From Riemerella anatipestifer_E (GTDB lineage: Bacteria; Bacteroidota; Bacteroidia; Flavobacteriales; Weeksellaceae): DNA of 64,000 nucleotides. Location: contig NZ_LEKU01000025.1 in NCBI RefSeq assembly GCF_009932355.1, positions 1 through 64,000 on the forward strand, written 5' to 3'. Under the pieces are notes generated by a model. The model was not told where the DNA came from. It searched no databases and saw nothing but the letters and a program-made list of their open reading frames with translations. The position numbers and the translations under genes were made by a program. Of the stretch, positions 60,132-64,000 are shown one piece after another (the first letter of the stretch is position 1; the number at the start of each line of letters is the position of its first letter).

Positions 60132-60747
60132 AAACTTAAACGATTATCTTGGACTCTTCCTTCGTTCTTTTTTGCAAGGATTAGTCATTATCGGTCCTGT
60201 AGCGGCAACGGTATGGATTATTTGGTATATTGTTTCTAGCATAGACAACATTATACCTTCCATTGCCGAGAAATTCCCAGGACTTATCTTTATATTGGTA
60301 ATCAGCAGCACGGCACTTATAGGCTGGCTCGGTAATAAATTTCTATTAGGGAGAATCTTAGTAGATAGCATAGATTATCTACTTGAACATACGCCAGGTA
60401 TCAAATTTATCTACACTTCTTTAAAAGATGTGATGTCTTCTTTTGTTGGAGATAAAAAGAAATTTAACATACCTGTACTCATCAAAACTAACGACTCCCC
60501 AGAAGTTTGGAGAGTAGGCTTTCTTACTCAAAAAGAAGTTTCTATCATGGGACTTCAGGAGCATGTGTCTGTCTATCTTCCGCATTCTTACGCCGTCTCT
60601 GGTTGGGTAGTTTTAGTAGAAAGTAAAAATGTAAAATTATTAGAAAATATCAACGCCGCTGATGCTATGAAATTTGCGGTAAGTGGTGGAGTTGCTGGAT
60701 TTCCTAATAATATAACTTCAAGAAAAAAGGAAGATACTGTATCGTAG
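60124..60747 (+). CDS. DUF502 family membrane protein
   Basis: A 207-residue DUF502 protein, predicted inner-membrane, with two hydrophobic helices near residues 12-34 and 45-68 (GLVIIGPVAATVWIIWYIV, FPGLIFILVISSTALIG). The characteristic LLEHTPGIKFIYTSLKDVMSSF region is near 88. Function is unknown; plant relatives are called COV-like. It overlaps the bioB end by 8 nt and may be cotranscribed. Confidence 0.85.
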   Translation: MNKNLNDYLGLFLRSFLQGLVIIGPVAATVWIIWYIVSSIDNIIPSIAEKFPGLIFILVISSTALIGWLGNKFLLGRILVDSIDYLLEHTPGIKFIYTSLKDVMSSFVGDKKKFNIPVLIKTNDSPEVWRVGFLTQKEVSIMGLQEHVSVYLPHSYAVSGWVVLVESKNVKLLENINAADAMKFAVSGGVAGFPNNITSRKKEDTVS

Positions 60748-60805
60748 GTTAGCTATTTTCTTCCTATATTTCATAAACTCTATATCTCATTAGAAAAGGA
60801 TTAAA

Positions 60806-61906
60806 ATGAAATACTACATTATAGCAGGAGAAGCCTCTGGTGATTTGCACGGAAGCAACCTTATGAAAGCTCTAAAACAAAAAGACCCTAATGCTACTTT
60901 TAGATTTTGGGGTGGCGATTTAATGGAGCAACAAGGTGGCACTTTGGTAAAGCACTACAGAGATTTAGCATTTATGGGGTTTGTGGAGGTTATTCAAAAC
61001 TTAGGTACTATTCTCAGAAATATTAAATTCTGTAAAGAGGACATCCGTAATTTTTGCCCTGACGTTTTAATCCTTGTAGATTATCCTGGCTTTAACCTTA
61101 GAATTGCCAAATTTGCAAAAAAGCTGGGTATTAGAGTAGTTTACTACATTTCCCCTCAACTTTGGGCATGGAAGGAAAGCAGAGTAAACATCATAAAAAA
61201 ATATGTAGATGAGATGCTTGTTATCCTACCATTTGAAAAAGATTTTTATAAAAAACATCAGATAGAAGCTCATTTTGTTGGTCATCCACTTTTAGATGCT
61301 TTATCTGATTTACCTCCGATTGACATTCAGGCTTTTAAAAAAGAACATCAATTAAGTGATAAAAAAATCATTGCTCTTTTACCTGGTTCTAGAGAACAAG
61401 AAGTAAAAAAAATGCTTTCTATAATGCTTTCTGTGAGGAGTGAATTTAAAGACTATCAGTTTGTAATCGCAGGAGCACCTAGTTTGCCTAAATCTTTTTA
61501 CGAAAGTTATGTAGATAAGGAAGTTAGCTTTATTTCTAATAAAACCTATGACCTTCTCCGATGCTCCGATGCGGCCCTCGTAACCTCTGGCACGGCTACT
61601 TTGGAAACCGCCTTATTAGAAGTCCCAGAAGTGGTTTGCTATCGTGGAAGTAAAATCTCCTACGAAATCGCCAAACGCCTTATTAAACATATTAAATACA
61701 TTTCCCTCGTTAATTTAATTATGGATAAGGAAGTGGTTAAAGAACTCATTCAAAATGAACTCAATACGTCTAATCTTGTTAAAGAACTCAAGCTGATACT
61801 TAATGAAAATAGAACTAGTCTTCTTTCTGACTATAAAATTCTTAAAGAAAAACTAGGAGGAAAAGGTGCTAGTGAGAAAGCCGCAGAAATCATTACTAAG
61901 AATTAG
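60806..61906 (+). CDS. lpxB: Lipid-A-disaccharide synthase
   Basis: A 366-residue GT19 glycosyltransferase joining UDP-diacylglucosamine and lipid X to the lipid A disaccharide. The opening IIAGEASGDLHGSNLM (residues about 4-19) is diagnostic. Further blocks are VDYPGFNLRIAKFAKK near 98, ISPQLWAWKESRVNIIKK near 117, LLPGSREQEV near 194 and SGTATLETALLEVPEVVCYRGS near 265. It acts at the inner membrane, downstream of LpxH, which also lies in the window. Its stop codon is separated by a single base from the convergent oxidoreductase remnant. Confidence 0.95.
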   Translation: MKYYIIAGEASGDLHGSNLMKALKQKDPNATFRFWGGDLMEQQGGTLVKHYRDLAFMGFVEVIQNLGTILRNIKFCKEDIRNFCPDVLILVDYPGFNLRIAKFAKKLGIRVVYYISPQLWAWKESRVNIIKKYVDEMLVILPFEKDFYKKHQIEAHFVGHPLLDALSDLPPIDIQAFKKEHQLSDKKIIALLPGSREQEVKKMLSIMLSVRSEFKDYQFVIAGAPSLPKSFYESYVDKEVSFISNKTYDLLRCSDAALVTSGTATLETALLEVPEVVCYRGSKISYEIAKRLIKHIKYISLVNLIMDKEVVKELIQNELNTSNLVKELKLILNENRTSLLSDYKILKEKLGGKGASEKAAEIITKN

Positions 61907-61907
61907 A

Positions 61908-62830
61908 TTATTTTTCTAAATCTTCAACGGCATATTTTATATTAGGATATCTAAATTTATATCCTGCTTGTTCTATCTTCTGTGAGGAAACTTTAGCACT
62001 GGAGGTTAGCATATCCGATAGTTCGCCTAGCATCATTCTAATAAAAATTTAGGAACTTTTAAAGGCAGACTATACTTCTTCTTAGATTTTTGAACTTGAT
62101 TTAAAAATTCATTTTGTGTTACAGGATTAGGTGCCACCGAATTAAAAACACCTTCCACTTCGTTCTCCAATAAGTGATGATAAATAGCACAATGGTCTTT
62201 GATATGAATCCAACTCATCATTTGTTTACCATTTCCAAGTAGAGGTTTAATACCAAAATTTAAAGGTTGAGTCATTTTAGGATAAGCTCCTCCGTCCGCC
62301 CCTAAAACAATACCTGTTCTTAGAATACACAATCTTTTCCCTAAATCTTTGACTGGCTTTATAGAGTCTTCCCACTTTTGGCATAATTGTGCTAAAAAAT
62401 CTTCCGCGGCAGGCATATCTTCCGCACAAATTAAATCATTAGAAATTTCTAACCCATACCAACCTATTGCTGAAGTACTAATGACCGTCGTAATACGATT
62501 ATCCACTTCCCGCAGAGCTTTTATTATTGTCTCATTAGCATTGATTCTACTATTGACGAGTATTTCTTTCCTTTGAGTAGTCCAGCGTTCATCTGCAATA
62601 CCTGCCCCTGCGAGGTTGATGATAGCATCTGCCATTTCAAAAGGTTTTTTATCAAAAGTTTTTAACTGAGGATTCCATTCAAAATAACGCAAATTACCCT
62701 GTGGATTATGAGGTGGTAGCCTTCTAGTTAAAACAAAAATCTCATATCCCTTTGAGAGAAGATATTCGGTAAGATGCTTCCCCACAAAACCTGTCCCTCC
62801 TGAAATAATAACTTTCATCTTTGGTTCCAC
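61908..62830 (-). pseudogene. TIGR01777 family oxidoreductase, frameshifted near its 3' end
   Basis: An SDR-like protein of the TIGR01777 (YfcH) family. Residues from the start (GGTGFVGKHLTEYLL near 11, WTTQRKEILVNSR near 86) read correctly to K-F-L-L-E and then hit TGA at 62035-62033. In the -1 frame the expected family tail follows directly: R-M-M-L-G-E-L-S-D-M, then the conserved end to TAA at 61910-61908. One missing T in the A5/T5 tract at 62043-62047 would explain it. The single-frame product (265 residues) lacks about 45 C-terminal residues. It may be a true pseudogene, a slippage-expressed gene, or a sequencing error. Confidence 0.8.
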
Positions 62831-62877
62831 TTTTTAATCAAAAAGCCCTAAGATATTTAATCCTAGAGCCTTTAGAT

Positions 62878-64000
62878 TTAATTTTTATTATTTTTCAAAT
62901 GAGCATCAAAATAATCTGTAACCTTTTGCATTAGATGCACCCTATCTTTACCTAGCACATTATGAGCATGACCTGGATAGACAAAATAATCCAATTGCAC
63001 CCCTTTATCAACTGCTGCTTTCAAGAAATCAATCGTATGTTGCCATACCACTACATCATCCTGAGCTCCGTGTATCAAGAGTAAATTCCCTTTAAGATTT
63101 TGTACCTTATCTAGTAGATTAGCTTGTGCATAGCCTTCTGGGTTTTGCTGTGGTGTATCCATATAACGCTCTGTGTACATAATTTCATACATCTTCCAGT
63201 CTATCACAGGACCTCCTGCCACGCCTACTTTAAAAACCTCTGGGTGACGAAGCATTAAACTTGTCGTCATAAATCCTCCGAAACTCCAACCATGAACGCC
63301 CATTCTTTCAGCATCTACAAAAGGTAATGATTTTAAATAATCTACCCCTTTTAGTTGGTCGTTCATTTCCACAGTTCCTAGCTGACGAAATGGTGCCGAC
63401 TCAAACTTTAGACCTCTATTAGACGAACCTCTACCGTCCATAGTAAAGACCACATAATCCCTCTGTGCTAAATATTCGTACCAAAGATTGCCACTGGCAG
63501 GGAAAGAATTAGTAATCAACTGAAGATGTGGACCATTATATAAATAAACAATAACAGGATATTTTTTATTTGGATTAAATGAAGTTGGCAAAATCAACTT
63601 TCCATAAAGAGGCGTACCATCATCTGCTTTTAAAGTTACATTTTTAACCTCTGGACGAAGGTATCCCTCCAAAGTATTATCCGCAGACAACAAAGTACTA
63701 GACGCCATTGTATTGGTATTGATGACCTCTATTTTTCTTGGCGTAGTTGCGTTAGAATAGCTATCTAACAAAGCAGTTCCAGAAGGATTAAGCAATCCCC
63801 TATGAACACCTGCCGACTTGGAAAGACGCACCATTTTCTTATTGTGCCAATTAACCTTATACAAATGTTTTTCTAAAGGAGTTTCTTTAGTTGCTTCTAT
63901 ATAAATTTCATTTTTCTTAGCATTAAACCCTAGAATATCACTCACTAACCAATCGCCTTCTGTAATTTGACCAACCAAACCTTTAGTCAAATGATAGTGA
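62878..64000 (-). CDS. S9 family peptidase (dipeptidyl peptidase IV-like), partial
   Basis: The C-terminal part of an S9B-type dipeptidyl peptidase, cut by the window edge. The frame stays open to base 64000 with a YHLTKG-like segment, so the TTG at 63990 is not the true start. The visible part includes the end of the beta-propeller and the catalytic domain. The serine is in GWSFGGFM, the aspartate in GAQDDVV and the histidine in YPGHAHNV near the C-terminus. Such enzymes are usually periplasmic and remove N-terminal dipeptides after Pro or Ala. It may function with the S9A lipoprotein found at 28 kb. Confidence 0.9.
   Translation of the reverse strand, partial: HYHLTKGLVGQITEGDWLVSDILGFNAKKNEIYIEATKETPLEKHLYKVNWHNKKMVRLSKSAGVHRGLLNPSGTALLDSYSNATTPRKIEVINTNTMASSTLLSADNTLEGYLRPEVKNVTLKADDGTPLYGKLILPTSFNPNKKYPVIVYLYNGPHLQLITNSFPASGNLWYEYLAQRDYVVFTMDGRGSSNRGLKFESAPFRQLGTVEMNDQLKGVDYLKSLPFVDAERMGVHGWSFGGFMTTSLMLRHPEVFKVGVAGGPVIDWKMYEIMYTERYMDTPQQNPEGYAQANLLDKVQNLKGNLLLIHGAQDDVVVWQHTIDFLKAAVDKGVQLDYFVYPGHAHNVLGKDRVHLMQKVTDYFDAHLKNNKN

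Noticed and set aside
1..64000. CRISPR arrays, insertion sequences, prophage or integrated element
   Set aside because: I saw no spaced direct repeats, no transposase or integrase motif and no compositional break. The gene content is housekeeping throughout.

Overview
The window looks like chromosomal core DNA from a flavobacterium (Bacteroidota), most likely family Weeksellaceae (Riemerella/Chryseobacterium relatives). The evidence is the low-GC sequence, TTTG-N19-21-TAnnTTTG promoters instead of sigma70 -35/-10 boxes, a SusC/SusD pair, SprA of the type IX secretion/gliding machinery, a Bacteroidota-type Rpb6/omega subunit, DUF2795, DUF2797, DUF4153 and DUF6702-like proteins, and a bacterial GH3 enzyme. 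I see no insertion sequence, prophage, integron or CRISPR array. The genus is an inference.

Layout. 1-9 kb, mostly minus strand: a DUF72 protein, a serine hydrolase, class I ribonucleotide reductase (nrdB-nrdA), a ComF-like phosphoribosyltransferase, tRNA-Cys, a small membrane protein, an HD phosphohydrolase and NADP-type glutamate dehydrogenase. 9-13 kb, minus: an Lrp/AsnC regulator, a carboxypeptidase-like-domain protein, ruvC, a group III truncated haemoglobin and dprA. At 13 kb the direction flips. A short leader ORF and an intrinsic terminator precede a susC-susD operon, followed by ruvA and the very large sprA. 25-28 kb, plus: queD, lpxH and an alpha/beta hydrolase. 27.7-32.5 kb: a prolyl oligopeptidase lipoprotein, bcp, nth and a GH3-family enzyme. 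32.6-36.9 kb: gltX, accA, a secreted unknown and tsf. 37-42.6 kb, minus: a ROK kinase, secA, DUF2795 and a sugar epimerase. 42.7-49.8 kb, mostly plus: bamD, rpoZ, coaBC, a nucleotidyltransferase, a LOG-family protein, a DUF6702-like protein, then (past a reverse-strand TetR) a TatD hydrolase, tcdA and rnpA. 49.8-55.4 kb, minus: an acidic TPR protein, lptE, a sigma54-type activator, miaB and DUF2797. 55.5-62 kb, plus: DUF4153, a thioesterase, thiL, bioB, DUF502 and lpxB. The right end holds a frameshifted TIGR01777 oxidoreductase and an S9 peptidase that runs off the window.

How the genes work together. Envelope building is spread over several loci (lpxH, lpxB, lptE, bamD, secA, sprA). Nucleotide and DNA metabolism includes nrdAB, ruvA, ruvC, dprA and nth. 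Cofactor synthesis includes coaBC, thiL, bioB and queD. The most distinctive regulatory feature is the leader ORF plus terminator ahead of susCD, divergent from an lrp-type regulator. It suggests that outer-membrane import, possibly of peptides, is tuned to amino-acid supply. Several enzymes lack residues usually thought of as signatures: Nth has no cluster cysteines, the ROK kinase has no zinc cysteines, CoaC has Ser for Cys, and SecA has no zinc tail. All statements come from reading the sequence; no database search was run.
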